From positions 1 through 64,000 of the forward strand of contig JANAVB010004077.1 of assembly GCA_029216955.1 (NCBI GenBank): a stretch of 64,000 bases of DNA. The letters are read 5' to 3'. Positions 11,936 through 24,406 of this stretch are shown here, piece after piece. The notes under the pieces are model-generated. The model made no database searches. It was not told where the DNA came from and was given only the letters and a program-made list of their open reading frames with translations. Positions within the stretch are counted from its first letter, which is position 1; every line of letters starts with the position of its first letter. Source of the DNA: Iris pallida. Taxonomy: Eukaryota > Streptophyta > Magnoliopsida > Asparagales > Iridaceae. The position numbers and the translations under genes are program-made.

Positions 11936-13778
11936 ACCAATTATTTGATTCATATTATATTATTCTGTTTTAGTAAGTAGCTTTATATTTTTGTTGTTTT
12001 ATTATTATTGTTATTGTTATTATTTTAAATACAATATGCATGCTTGTGAGTATACATTAGATATTTTTATGATTACTATTATCATATAAATATGTAAATT
12101 ATTCTAAATTATTTTGTAACGTAAATATAGATTGGGCTTGGCCCAACAATATTAAAAGGATTTTGATTATTAATTTTGAATTTTATAATATTTTGGATTT
12201 TAGTTCTATTGGATTTTATCTTAAAATTATTACTAGTATATATTGGTGGTACATTAAAAATGAGCCTTTGACCAAAAATCTATTTATATTATTTTATGAC
12301 TATAATATTTTCTATCTAAGTATAATATAGTTTTGATATAAAAATGATTTTTTGTGACTTTCAATATTTATCTAAAACTGTTTTTACTAATAAAATATAG
12401 TTTTTAAATATAATAAATACTTTTCCAAAATAGTTATTTATTTACTTTTCTTTGATTTCCAAATCTTGACCCTTGCTAGTCATATTCCTACCTTCTTGCA
12501 AATCGCAAACTTCTTTATATCATTCCTAGCCAATTTGACTATTCCGGACTTAATGACATGGTCCGTACCATCATTTGAATAGTTTTGACGTCTAGGACTA
12601 TTTCGGTGCCAATATGATCATGTCACGCTGGTCAACTTTAAATCAAACCGAGACTACTCGGGACAATCGTCAGATCATCGCAACATGCAGGCGTCCTATT
12701 AGGCAAGTATACCTTGCTAATTAACTGTCAAATTATTTATTTTTTGTATTATTTATTTTGTTTCATATTGTTAGTTTTCTTTGTTATAAACTGCACGTCC
12801 AAGCCATACTTGGGTGCAAGCGACTCTATTAGTCGTTTTACTTTACTATATGCATGTTAACTTAGTTTTAGCGGACTACCTTCTTGTTGGGAGATATTCT
12901 TATATCTCCCTTGGCCAGACACACACACTACACGGTTGGAGACATGTTGCTAGGGGCACGACTTATGGACTGGCCATCTCTAAAGTTGTGTGACGGATAG
13001 ATGATCGTAACTGCTATGATTAGGGTTTTAGAGACTCAAGCAGTTACAAAACTGGACGAGCCATGGACATGACTTGAACAGTATGGGAAATATTGGAGAA
13101 GGACAGTCGCTAGTGAGTATGGGAATCCAAACAGGCAAACCACAGTCTCCGGATGGAACTGTGGCAATTTATTTACAGATACCCTCTGACGTTTTGGACG
13201 TTACGAACGGATACGGATCACTGGATTCCAGTTACATACACATAGCCTGAAATCCTACCCATGCGCATGAAAGTTGTCCTCTGAATTGTACATTAGGCGG
13301 TTAGAATCTCCTTTACATATTTGTGTCTGGGATAGTCTTTTATATATTATTTTATTATTTTGATAGTTCATATTAGCTTATTCTTCATGTATCTTGCTAC
13401 GTCCGTCTGAGGACCTGGTTATTCCCTAGGTGTGTGCTTTCATAATTCACTGCAGGTGTTCTAGCCAAGGCCGTGATTCTCTTCATTCCTTCGAAGACGA
13501 TTGTGCTTGGTTCGTCTTGCCATTTTATGGATCGATTCTTGTACATTTCTTTCAATGAGATAGTTGGTAGTGGACTTTGTCTCCGCACAACGATTGTATC
13601 ATAAATATTTAAGTTGATTTTTATATTATTATTCTTTTCATTGTGGATGAGATTTAGTTTGTCTTGGATTACTATATTTTACAGCTTATATATACATACA
13701 AGGCTCCTGTACTTCGTATGTATACAGCTGGCATGTCTACGTACTTAGTCCTACGTACTTTGGGACTGGGACGTTACA

Positions 13779-14590
13779 TGCTATGTCGATGATATTGCTG
13801 TCAAAATTTGTCTAAAGGAAGATCACATCCAAGACTTAAAACAATCTTGATCTAATACGCCATCATCAACTCAAAATGAATCCCACTTAGTCATTCCTGG
13901 GAGTCTCTAGTGGCAAATTCCTCAGATTCATTATTACCTATAAGGGTATACACGTTGACCCCGAGAAAGTCAAAGCCATTCAAGAGATGCGTCCTCCACA
14001 CAACCTAAAACAGCTACGAGGATTCTAGGAACGGCTTGCGTACATCAGGAGATTTATCTCAAATCTTTTTGGACGCTATAGACTGTTCACTCAACTAATG
14101 AAGAAAGGTTTGTCTTTTATTTGGACCGAAGAATGTTAGCAAGCATTCGAAGACATAAAATGGTACTTTATGAATCCTCCAATCCTAGTACCTCCAGTCA
14201 TAGGAATACCCTTCTTGATGTATGTCCGAGCAATGGATCATTCCCTAGGTGCCTTACTAGCTCAGAAGAACAAAGAGGGTCATGAGCAAGCCATATATTA
14301 TCTCAGTCGCACGACGATTGGTGCTGAACATCGATACAGCCCAGTGGAAAAAGAATGCTTAGCCCTGATGTTCGTTGTCCAGAAAATATGATATTATATC
14401 ACGGGCCAAACTATTCATGTCATCTCCAGACTCAATCCTCCCCGAGTCTTGATGAAGAAGCCTAGTACACTCAACTCCAGACTCGCTACATAGGCCATAT
14501 TACTAGCACAATATGATATGGTCTATGTCCCACAAAAGTCTGTTAAGGGTCAAGCCCTAGCTGACTTCTTAGTTCTCATCCGATCCCTGA
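13779..14590 (+). pseudogene. Tat RT C-terminal part and RNase H
   Basis: Continues the RT after the insertion: YVDDIAVK (catalytic Asp pair present), then GIHVDPEKVKAIQEM style connection near 13945-14000 and RLAYIRRFISNLFGR near 14035-14080. RNase H follows with YVRAMDHSLGALLAQ, then GHEQAIYYLSRT and EHRYSPVEKECLALMFVVQK (14218-14390), as in Tat elements. Stops interrupt at about 13848, 13888, 14026, 14138 and 14389. Confidence 0.85.
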
Positions 14591-14639
14591 GACATCCAGA
14601 CTCTATGACAAAATTTCTGATGAAACTCTGGAATCCAAC

Positions 14640-15182
14640 ATAATTTCAGAAGGAATCCTCGCTTGGTATCTATTCTTTGATGGTGCTTCCAGAATCGGAC
14701 CTAAAGGCACTATTGTCGCTGAAGTTGGAATCGTTTTAGTATCTCCTGAAGGACTAGCAATTCAGAGAGCTTATTTTTTGGATGAACCATGCTCTAACAA
14801 TGTGGCTGAATACAATGCTCTATTGATCGGTCTTCAATTAGTCATACAATTGGATATCGAATACCTTGAAGTCTACGGAGACTCTAAACTGATTGTCAAT
14901 CAGGTTAGAGGCACGTATGAAGTTCGGCATCAAGATCTTGTTCCATATCATAAAGCAGCAATCAGATTGGCTACATCATTCAAAGGCTTCTTCATTGAAT
15001 ATGTACGTCGAGCATGTAATACAGAAGCTGATGCACTTGCTAATTTAGCAGCAATATTAGCGATCCCTGTGAAAAGACAACAGATGATTGTTATCACTAA
15101 CAGGGAATTATTTTGCATCGAGAATAATTTGCATCTGGAATCTAGCAATTCAGTCAAAGTTTGTACTACAAGTGAAGACTGA
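14640..15182 (+). pseudogene. Second, archaeal-type RNase H (aRNH) of the Tat element
   Basis: Degrades RNA in RNA/DNA hybrids during reverse transcription. The frame reads a FDGASRIGPKG start with the first acidic residue near 14680, then EPCSNNVAEYNALLIGLQ (14785-14835, catalytic Glu), YGDSKLIVNQVRGTYEV (14873-14925, catalytic Asp) and NTEADALANLAA (15017-15050, catalytic Asp). This arrangement directly after the ordinary RNase H is the hallmark of Tat-lineage elements, where it has been described as an independently acquired RNase H. It is one of the best preserved parts here: 14778-15180 is open, and all four acidic residues appear to be kept. Confidence 0.85.
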
Positions 15183-15444
15183 AGAGCTCCTTTCATCGAC
15201 TTCGTAGTACATGACATCTTACCGGAAGATCCCAAAAAAGCAACGACAATCCATCGGCGATCACTCCAATTCTTCTACAACCACACTTCTAAAACACTCT
15301 ATCAGCGATCATATGACAGTATGCTTTTACACTGTCTTGCGGGAGATGAAGTAAAGCAGATACTACGTGAAGCTCACGACGGTGTCTATGGTGCACATCA
15401 GCCTGGTCCTAAGCTACAAGATCGAATTTGACGCATGGGATACT
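15183..15444 (+). pseudogene. Tat integrase N-terminal part
   Basis: Continues from the aRNH linker with RSLQFFYN-, LYQRSYDSMLLHCLAGDE-type sequence and REAHDGVYGAHQPGPKLQDRI (15370-15430), which includes the first His residues of the integrase zinc-binding HHCC module. It is cut at 15444 by the 4.9 kb solo LTR and continues at 20367 with YYWPTM and a CRAC-like motif. Confidence 0.75.
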
Positions 15445-16033
15445 TGTAACACCCAGTTTTCCAGATGAGGATAATTTTGAAATTTTGTAATTATAATTAT
15501 TATTTATTGATATTTATTTCATATTATGATTTTTGGTAATTTTTAATCGTTTTAAAACTATTTAAAAATAATGACTTGTGACTTGGTGTTTTGCTAGTGT
15601 AACCCTAGAGATAGTGACCTAGAGCCTAGCCATGTGATTAGGGTATTTCATTTATCATTTTTAGTTTGAGGGTATTTTGTCATTTTTGAATTATTTGAAT
15701 TTAATATATATTATTTGGAATTTAATATGATTATTGGAATGGTGTGATTTAGATATGATTTAATTAATTGCCTTGTATTGTGTTTAGCCCTAAACTAGAT
15801 TTGACCTAACCTAGATTAGTCATAGCTAGTCTAGTTAGCCATGGTTAGTATTATTTAGTACGGGTTAGTTGGGTTAAGTCATGACTTGTTAGAAAGGAAT
15901 AGGTTGCAACTTGACTAGAAGGGAAAACCTAGATTTCTAGCCATTGAATAGATTAGATGTGACGAGAGCCCTTGGATTGAATCCCAAAACCCTAACCCTA
16001 TCATGTATGGCCAGCCACCTAGGGATCCACCCC

Positions 16034-16040
16034 TATAAAA
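16034..16040 (+). promoter_or_regulatory. TATA box of the 4.9 kb solo LTR
   Basis: TATAAAA in CCCCTATAAAATCCC, about 590 bp into the LTR, followed by a pyrimidine-rich leader (TTCATTCTCTCC). The Tekay element has TATAAG at the corresponding place in both LTRs. Confidence 0.65.
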
Positions 16041-16379
16041 TCCCTCCCAAAAATATTGCCTCTTTTGTTCATTCTCTCCATTGGCAAGAACAAGGTTTGT
16101 TCCTTTAGAAACCCTTCCCTATTTTGATCAATATAATTCCTTTTTCATTGAAACTTCTTCCATTGTAACCTAATTAGTGTCCCCCTACTGTTGGTGGAGG
16201 CCATTCTCAGGTTTGATACAATTTGGAGCCATTGGCTAGCTTGAGGAGATCTCACTTTTGGGAGCTTTTCTTATGAAAGAACACACATAGGTAAATCCTA
16301 TTTCCCTTCATAAACTTTTGGTTTCTTAGCATGAACACTAAGCCCGAGATATCCTGGTACTATAGGGATAGGTTTTGCA

Positions 16380-17045
16380 CCCTCTCGTGTCCTGTATGTG
16401 TCCGTATTGGACACGTATCAGTAGGTGAACGCAAGTGTTCGACGAAATGCCACAGTGGGCATTTCAATCGAGTTTTTAAATTATGTTTGAATAGAAAGTT
16501 GTATTTTGATGTGGCTTATGTGTTTTTGCTCTACTGAGCGTGTCTCGTATCGATTTGGTGTCATGTCGCACTCATGCATATGCCTGCGTGCGCGTGTACA
16601 GTGATCCCCTGCTAGTCGTGGCCATGTGCTCACTGCACAGGCCACGTGGCGAGCTGAGTTTGGACGAGGGGTAGGGGCAACATCTGTGAGTCTCCCCCCA
16701 AGTCCCAAGTCTTTTCGTGTCGTGTCGGACACGAGATTCACTCTGTACAGGTTTTACACTGTTGGTTCAGTCTGTATTTTTGGGTTCGAATACGGCTTTG
16801 TAAGTCGGACACGGCGACACTTGGGTGCGATTTAGGGTGTGTCAGACCTAGACTAACCCTAGGCGTACCCACTGACATGAGCACGTGTCCTAGCTCGTGT
16901 CGTGTCGTATACACGACACGCGTGTACATGTGCACTGCACAGTGTTTTGAACGTGCACTGTAAGTGCTCGATTCATGTTCTGTGGCTTGGACACGCGCTG
17001 TGTCGCATTGTGTTGGACACAAATCTACCTAGGAGACACGAGCAC
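16380..17045. repeat. Cluster of GACACG / CGTGTC hexamers
   Basis: At least a dozen copies of CGTGTC or its complement GACACG occur here, for example two plus one inverse at 16709-16732 and several at 16885-16925, where a near-perfect 20 bp palindrome CGTGTCGTATACACGACACG is formed. The same kind of cluster, with different spacing, is found in both LTRs at 38000-38650 and 46780-47420. Confidence 0.8.
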
Positions 17046-18197
17046 TTGTTGTTCTTCAATTACCAACCTATCAATTATCATATTAATACGTTTTGATTTA
17101 TCGAATTTCAGTTTCCCAATTGTGACCGATACATGCAATTTAATTTGAATTTCTGATGTTTTATTCCTATTTTAAACTGATTCCTGAATGTTTATTTGTC
17201 ATATTGATTCACCAACATATGTAATAGATACTGCTAGGTTTGATTTTCAAGTTAGATTAGGTTTTGCATTAGTGAATGGGATTTTGATATTGATTGGACT
17301 GTTAAATGTGGACTGATACTCTAGATACACTGTTTAAATTCTGATTTCCTATTGGTATACTGATTTCAATGTTAAATTTCCTATTTTAATCCACGTACAT
17401 TTGTGTTATTCACTGTTAGGTTCATTCATGATATGTTACAAGTCTACATGTCAGGATTAGAGTCATGTTTAGGTTTGTATATATATGCATGTGACGTTGT
17501 GAACCCGAGTTAAGTTCTGAAATTGTAAACCATGTAAATGTGTTTCCCTGAGATCCTAAACTGCCATCTGAGATTTGGATTTAATCCTAAATTGTTGTTG
17601 AGTTAATGATTGTGTTTGAGGGTTTTCATAGAGGGTTTAGGACTGTTAACTATCATATTTACACACACTATTCCTATATATGAATGACACTCTAAATTTC
17701 ATGAGAACTCTAAAGCTGAGACACAAAACCTGAACCTTGCATGCCCTGTTTAAAACTAATTTTTGATAGTAGTTAACTTGTTTAGTCACATACCTGTGTG
17801 GTTGCATTACTTGAATGTGGGGTAATGATTTGTGGTTGAGATATGGGTTTCGAAATTGGTTGGATTGTGAACTGTCATGCCATCACACACAAAACTGTTT
17901 TGAATGCACTAACCTATCCAACTAACAACTAAATTCCTAATATATTAGTATCACACATGGAATAACATTACACACATTAAAATCCTGAGATTACACACAC
18001 ACTCGACACCCTATTTAACTGTCATGTCCACATGTACCTTAAATACTCTACACACACACATGTATCTACACTTTCTATTTCCTATTTCCATTGACACTTA
18101 TACACATATATCCACACACCACTACCTGTCATTTCATAATTCCTGAGTTCCTATTATGCATTGCAATACACACATGTCCCTTTCCATATCACTCTAG

Positions 18198-18915
<718 letters not shown>

Positions 18916-20366
18916 GCATAGATGTGGTGTGTGCTTGCTAGAATAGGCTGGTTAGGCCTAGTGAGACTTGTTTGGCTTAGGTTTGACCTAGTTGACCTAG
19001 TTTGACTAGTCTAGTTGACTAGAGTTGACTTTGGTCTAGATTGACCTAGATTTATATAGAATGCATTGAATTGCATCTTATTATCATTTTAGACTTATAG
19101 TGACTTGTACTGTTCTATAGGAGACAGACACCACTCCTCGGACAGTAGATATTCTTCAGATACTCAGGATACCAGACGAGTACATTCTCTGATCATTTCA
19201 TATCATGTTAGAATTATTCTCCTGCTTTAAATTACTTTACTTGATACTGTCACGTTGGTCACACGAATTAGTACTATATGGATCCTTTCTTGAGATGTTA
19301 TCCCCTCAGGGAATATCGGATACTATATGTTCTGTGCGTTTCACTTACATGGTGTATCACTATGCTTCATGGTTCATTGAATCACTTGTGACATGTACTC
19401 TCATGATCACAGAGTCTTCCTTGAATCCCCCATTTATGGGCTTTCCTAGAATCTCCATTTATGGGACTATCATGTACCACCCTTCGAGGGCCGTTACATA
19501 AATCATAACATAACCTGGCTGGATCCTTATGTATTGATTGGGGGTACGGGGGAGTAGAAGTAGACATATGAATAATATCCAAGTAGTATAGCATCAGAAT
19601 TCTTCTGTAGTATAGCATCAGAATCCCCTATGCCATTCACATGTTTATATTGTACTCTGACTCACTAGCCACTGTTAGTTCTCTACTTATAGTAGATATT
19701 CTATTACAGTTCTCTCTTTGTTTACATTCTGTACTTTCTTTCAGTTTCCTGTATCTTACTTTACTACATGATTATATTTTCTAACCTGCTATGAACTGTT
19801 GAGATGTATTGTGCTCGCTCCGTCCTGATTGGGCACCGTTGATATGTTTACAGAGGACGAGGATAGGGCTGGTGTTGACACTTTTTATGGGACAGCCCTA
19901 GACGATACTTGTGAGCTGGACTCTCAGGAGGACCCAGCTCTAGCTGATGACATTATCCCTACTACCTAGACTAGTTTAGTTAGGCTTTATCTTACTTATG
20001 TTGTCTTGGGACTAGTTTAGTTAGGCTTTATTTCTGTCATTGAGATCAGGATTGTATATATTCTTTCATACTATGTAGTTGAGACTTTGTATTTCTGGAT
20101 GTTGCTGAGTTGTTATCTTAGACACTTAGACTCTTCTGATCATCTGTATTTCATTTGAGTTCTATATCATATCGTGCTTCTTCTTCCTTAGTTGTGATTG
20201 AGTTTACATTCTGCTATGTCACCCCCATTCGGGGAGTATAAACTGCTTAGCATTATATTGTTAGATGTTGTGACCTAGGACAGCGTTCTACCACCGATAC
20301 TGCGACGTAGGCTGGACGTACCCACTTCTCGTGCCCTTACTCTAGGATGCGGGTCGTGACAATACT

Positions 20367-21350
20367 ATTGGCCAACCATGGTGTAAGATACCATCGAATA
20401 TTCAAGAAAATGTCGAGCATGTTAAATCCACTCATATTTCATCCATCAACCTTTAGAATTTCTACATCCAACTACAGCATCATGGCCCTTCGAAGCTTGG
20501 GTCATGGATGTCATTGGTCCTATTAATCTGCCTTCATCTCAAGGACATCGGTTTATCCAAGCTATAACCGATTACTTCTCAAAGTGGGCCGAAGCTATAC
20601 CTCTAGCTGAAGTCAAGACAAACAGTGTCATCAACTTTATTAAACATCATGTGATCTATAAATTCGGTGTTCCTCAGCGAATCATCCATGATAGGAGACC
20701 TCAATTCATCAGTTAGTAATTCACTTGATTCTGTGATGACAACCGAACCAACAATGTTGCTTCTACGGCCTACCATCCTGCAGCTAACGATTTGGCGAAA
20801 GCATTCAATAAAACAATCATTAAACTTCTCAAGAAGTTCGTTTCTACCAATAAATAGAATTAGAGCAAAAAGCTTGGGGAATGTCTATGGGCCTACCGTA
20901 CGCACTCTGACCGGCTGTACACCTTTCTTTTTGGTGTATGGATGCGAGGCCGTCCTACCATTGGAGATTCAAATTCCATCATTGAGAATATCCATTGCCA
21001 ACGAACTCAGAACATAAAACAATGATTGTCTTCGACTTCAAGAGCTTGAAACCCTTGACGAGAAGCAGCTACTAGTTCAACAACATATCGAGCTATATCA
21101 AGCCCGTATCTCAAAAGCCTTCAACCGTAAAGTCAAAGTACGAGCATTTCAAAAAGGCGACCTAGTCCTAACTGTCAGACATCTTATGACTATGACACAC
21201 ATGAGCAAAGGCAAGTTCGAACCAAAATGAGAAGGTCCCTACGTTATAAGCAAAGTTTTCTCCAACGGAGCTTATGAACTGTTAGAGATGGATGGCCGAA
21301 TTGCTATGATGCCTATCAATGGCAAATTCCTGAAGAAATATCGTGTTTGA
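20367..21350 (+). pseudogene. Tat integrase core and C-terminal domain
   Basis: Integrase joins the cDNA ends to host DNA in the nucleus. The catalytic core starts with AWVMDVIGPINLPSSQGHRF (first Asp, about 20492-20540), then ITDYFSKWAEAIPLAEVKT, FIKHHVIYKFGVPQRIIHD (second Asp at about 20687) and, after a frameshift, the AFNKTIIKLL segment. The residues after the second Asp read RRPQF instead of the usual NGPQF. The C-terminal part has YQARISKAFNRKVKVRAF, a KGDLVL motif and EGPYVISKVFSNGAYEL (GPY/F module), ending MPINGKFLKKYRV-stop at 21348-21350. Several frameshifts between 20700 and 21020 and stops at 21016 and 21228 disable it. Confidence 0.85.
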
Positions 21351-21912
21351 AAGTGTGTACTATATTTTCTAACAAATATTGACATACTTCAAATCTTTGA
21401 ATTCCCAGTGGAGTCTATCCAGATATTATCATCATTGACAACGTCTACTACATCGTTACAAACATCATCTTTTGAAACCTATTTGTTTTAAAAGATATCG
21501 TATTCTTGAGTCCCAGTTGACCCAAGGAGACCCAAGGAGAGTCAATAGATATATGAATTCACATCCACATTACCTTTGAATTCTGATATCTATGTTAACG
21601 AGTCGTCACATCCATATTACCTTTGATGATGTCATCTTCAAAATGACAATATTGCAAGTTATATTCTGTCATGTCCACATTACCTCTGAACAGATATAAT
21701 AAGTATTATTATTTTCAAGAGATATGTCATGTCCAGTACCTCTGAACATATTTCTTATTCCTATATATTACTTGTGTCTCAAACAGATACGCAATAAGTA
21801 ATAAAGCCATAAAAAATCATCAATTTTTATTCAATGACGAGTAAAAACATCAAAATCATTACATTCTTAGAAAATATTCAGCGAAATAAAAAGTTATCAC
21901 AATCAGATAGCT
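21351..21912 (+). other. Spacer between Tat integrase and the antisense gene
   Basis: Non-coding. It has two or three degenerate copies of a segment like CACATCCACATTACCTTTGAA / TGTCATGTCCA..ACCTCTGAACA (21555-21760). Near 21824-21830 the minus strand reads AATAAA (plus strand TTTATT), a suitable polyadenylation signal for the gene on the opposite strand ending at 21913. Confidence 0.6.
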
Positions 21913-23352
21913 TCATTTGGGAGGCTGAGTGCTAAGATCAGTTATCATCTTCTTCAGAGAATCAGCTCTCTCCGCTCTGGAAGCAAGCACCCTTTGCCGG
22001 GCCAAAGCTCTTCCAGACTCTGGGTCAAAAGGTTACAGGGAGTTAACTCGGCGTTCAATTTCTGCACCCTAAATTTGGACGAATTCATCTTGCTGCCTTC
22101 TCAGATCATCCAGACAGCTCGTGGAAACTTGATGCATTTCAAGTACTTCTTCTTCACGTATTTTGGCTGCTCTAAGTATCTCACGAAGCTTGGCCATTTC
22201 AGCTTCCAACTCTTGAAGACGAGTTTGGCATTCAGCCGCTTCTTTCTCTTTCTTTGTGGCTTCAGTCTTGTAACGCTCAACAGAAGAAGTAGTCTCGACA
22301 ATGCTAGACCCCAACTCTGCAGATCGCGTTGAGAAAGCAACCACAGAATCTTCCAAGGCTGCTTGTCATGCTGTAGACTCGCGAGCCATCACCTTACACT
22401 GTGAGCCATCACCTTACACTCGGCATCTACAAGTTTTTGGATATTACCCCTTGTCAGATCTTGATAGGACCTGATTGGCTCCTTGAGCGCATCCAAGATG
22501 TGTTCCAAGAAGCTAACCCTGTCCAGATTACCAATATTACGGATAACATCAATAATAAAGGAGGCAGTTCTCCTTACTAACTCATAAGGATGGCCTTTCT
22601 CCAAGACCATCTGAACAAGAGTTCACAAAAAGGTAAAAAAGCACTGGTATAGGTCTCGATGATGATATTTTTTATCGCCGACACACCAGGAGTTGCCACT
22701 TCAGCCCAAATTCCTTCTTCTGCAGAAGATGGAGGAATCACTGATTGTGCATCAGGAGATATTGGTGCAGTCATCCTCGAAGAGCTTCCTTCCGCAACCT
22801 GAGTCCCTATATCCAGAGAAGCCATGGTTGACCTGAAGCTGAAAGCTGCGAAAGTCAATGGGGCTACAACAATCATCCCTACGGGACCCTCTGCAATAAA
22901 AAAGACACAATTATTATTATATCAAACAATCTCAAAGGAGCAATGGTAAATGAAATCAAAAGTTTACCTGAGCTTGGCGGCATATATGGAGTCTCACGAA
23001 GTACTATATCCCGCTCTGTAAGGAGCCTTGTCATGGTGTTCTCAGAGACGGCTGCATGGCTACTCCCAGCTTCAGAATCACCTGACAAGAATCCAGCTTA
23101 GTCACTTGGGGCTGCCGCCTCTGTTTCAAAGACATGTTCAGTTGTGGTCAGAACTTCAACTTCTTTAGGGTTTTCATCACCCTCAACATGTTTTAGACCT
23201 TTAGCCAGGACTTTCTCACCTTCGAGAGCCGGGTTTGCCTCCTTGGCTATCGCCGATGACGTAACATGCTGAGGCACCATCAGTGGAGGCATACGCGAAG
23301 TGGCTTCGGCCACTCTCTTTTCCTTCTCGACGGCGGTTCTCTTTGGGGCCAT
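21913..23352 (-). pseudogene. Antisense gene of the Tat element (extra ORF, coiled-coil C-terminus), spliced
   Basis: A protein gene on the strand opposite to pol, lying between integrase and the 3' LTR. The ATG at 23350-23352 (context CCAATGGCC) starts MAPKRTAVEKEKRVAEATSR, a basic leader. Reading passes one stop (23098-23100), MSGDSEAGSSH and ETPYMPPSS, then a GT-AG intron (22891-22967), then GPVGMIVVAPLTFAAF. A one-base shift near 22640 leads to MVLEKGHPYELVRRTASF, a helical segment. A 19 bp duplication near 22390-22425 shifts the frame again, and an 80-residue coiled coil (KEKEAAECQTRLQELEAEMAKL) follows, with stops at 22069 and 22033, to a final TGA at 21913-21915. Some Tat elements such as maize Grande are known to carry extra ORFs, some antisense; their function is unknown. 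Not similar to any enzyme I know. Confidence 0.75.
22891..22967 (-). other. Spliceosomal intron in the antisense gene
   Basis: On the minus strand the exon ends CCAAGCTCAG, followed by GTAAACTTTTG and ending TTTTTATTGCAG before AGGGTCCC. The 77 bp block is T-rich, as plant introns are. Removing it joins PPSS to EGPVGM in one frame; leaving it in ends in a stop. Confidence 0.75.
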
Positions 23353-23446
23353 TGGAAGCTTCGAATGTTTGGAAGAGGAAGAAGACAAGAGCTCGGGAAG
23401 AAGAAGATTTCATGTAAAAAAGTATTTTTTTCTCTCTTTTCAAAAC

Positions 23447-23454
23447 TATTTATA
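23447..23454 (-). promoter_or_regulatory. TATA box of the antisense gene
   Basis: The minus strand reads GGCTATAAATAGTT; the plant-consensus TATAAATA is about 100 bp upstream of the ATG at 23352, leaving a plausible ~65 nt 5' leader. It lies outside the 3' LTR (which begins at 23605), so this promoter is separate from the LTR promoters. Confidence 0.6.
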
Positions 23455-23604
23455 GCCGAGGCTATCTGTAACAGTCGTACGATCTACGCCCAAAAATCGG
23501 AGTCGGTTACAATTCTGCCGTGTACCAATTACATACAAACGCTTCTTATTCAAAGTATTCCAAATTTTAAAACTTTTTAAATTTGAAAACTTTGAAGAGG
23601 GTCT

Positions 23605-24406
23605 TGTAGAAGCCTAAAAAGTATAATCATCATCATACGCTACTCACAAAGGCGCCAAGACTGAAGTTATAGATGGTGCAGACAATAAATGGCGCTAGGC
23701 ATCAGATGGCGATGGCTGATACGTGGCTGTCTTCTCAGAGAAGCCAAACGACAGTCATCATGACTAATAGCACGTCAGTCGAGAAAAATTTGTTTCGAAT
23801 TCCGAACGTGCGGCGCTCGAGGAGATTGTATCAGATTTGTAATAGTGACTGACAGCTGCCTTGCGCCATTCACAGTTGGCACGAGATAATCAGTATCACT
23901 ATATTAAGCAGAGTGTATTAAACAACAAATAGCACCTGGCGCCATTCAACAGTTGGTGCCATCTAGTCAAATCATCCAGAAGCATTTTGATGACATGGCG
24001 CGCGTGCCACTAATCTCGAAGAACATACACACGACACTGCCCACGACCAAGCGCATTTCTTTCACAGAATGCCACATGTCATATGCAATTAAGTTTACCG
24101 TTTGCACGACTGGGTGAATGGCGCGCCAAATACAGTGTGCGGCATTCAGGATAACTACTTAACAATTATCTCTAAACTATATAAATAGAGTTCCAAATCA
24201 CTTCACAAGGATGACTAATGATCATAATCTTCTGAGTACTTGCTGCAGCACTCTCCAAAGGCTTTCTTCTTCGATATCTCATCGTCCAAGGGATAAAGTG
24301 ATCATCTTCTGATCAGATTTCTATAGTTGTACTTTTCCTGAAATCAATTGTACTCTTGTACTTTCTTTTTTCTTAGTTTGTAAAGAAACTTTTGTTTTTA
24401 CAAACA
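23605..24406 (+). repeat. 3' LTR of the Tat element
   Basis: 802 bp, TGTAGAAGCC to TACAAACA, with TATAAATA at 24180-24187. It differs from the 5' LTR by scattered substitutions and small indels (for example an extra 19 bp stretch CATCATGACTAATAGCACG near 23756), indicating an old insertion. Flanked on the right by ATAGA. Confidence 0.9.

Larger units (their letters stand above)
9950..13778 (+). mobile_element. Giant (3.8 kb) solo LTR, family A, inserted in Tat RT
   Basis: Begins TGTAAAACCCCTAAATTTC and ends GGGACTGGGACGTTACA, flanked by the perfect target duplication TGCTA (9945-9949 and 13779-13783). Removing it rejoins the RT motif CYVDD exactly. No PBS, coding region or internal copy of the ends is seen, so it is a solo LTR left by recombination rather than a full element. 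It has a TATATAAGG box at 10696, a C-rich GC patch (about 10980-11600) and (TTA)n tracts at 11845-11935. A second copy in inverted orientation lies at 50659-54377. Large LTRs of this type are usual for Tekay/Del or LARD elements. Confidence 0.88.

Noticed and set aside
9950..13778. Possibility that the 3.8 kb insertion is a complete small element
   Set aside because: No shorter direct terminal repeat is visible inside it, the ends TGTAA...TTACA are single, and it aligns end to end with the other family A copy, so a solo LTR is simpler.
16331..17096. Cluster of ORFs of 60-95 codons around the GACACG array
   Set aside because: They arise from the repeated hexamer and are not kept in frame between the solo LTR and the Tekay LTRs.
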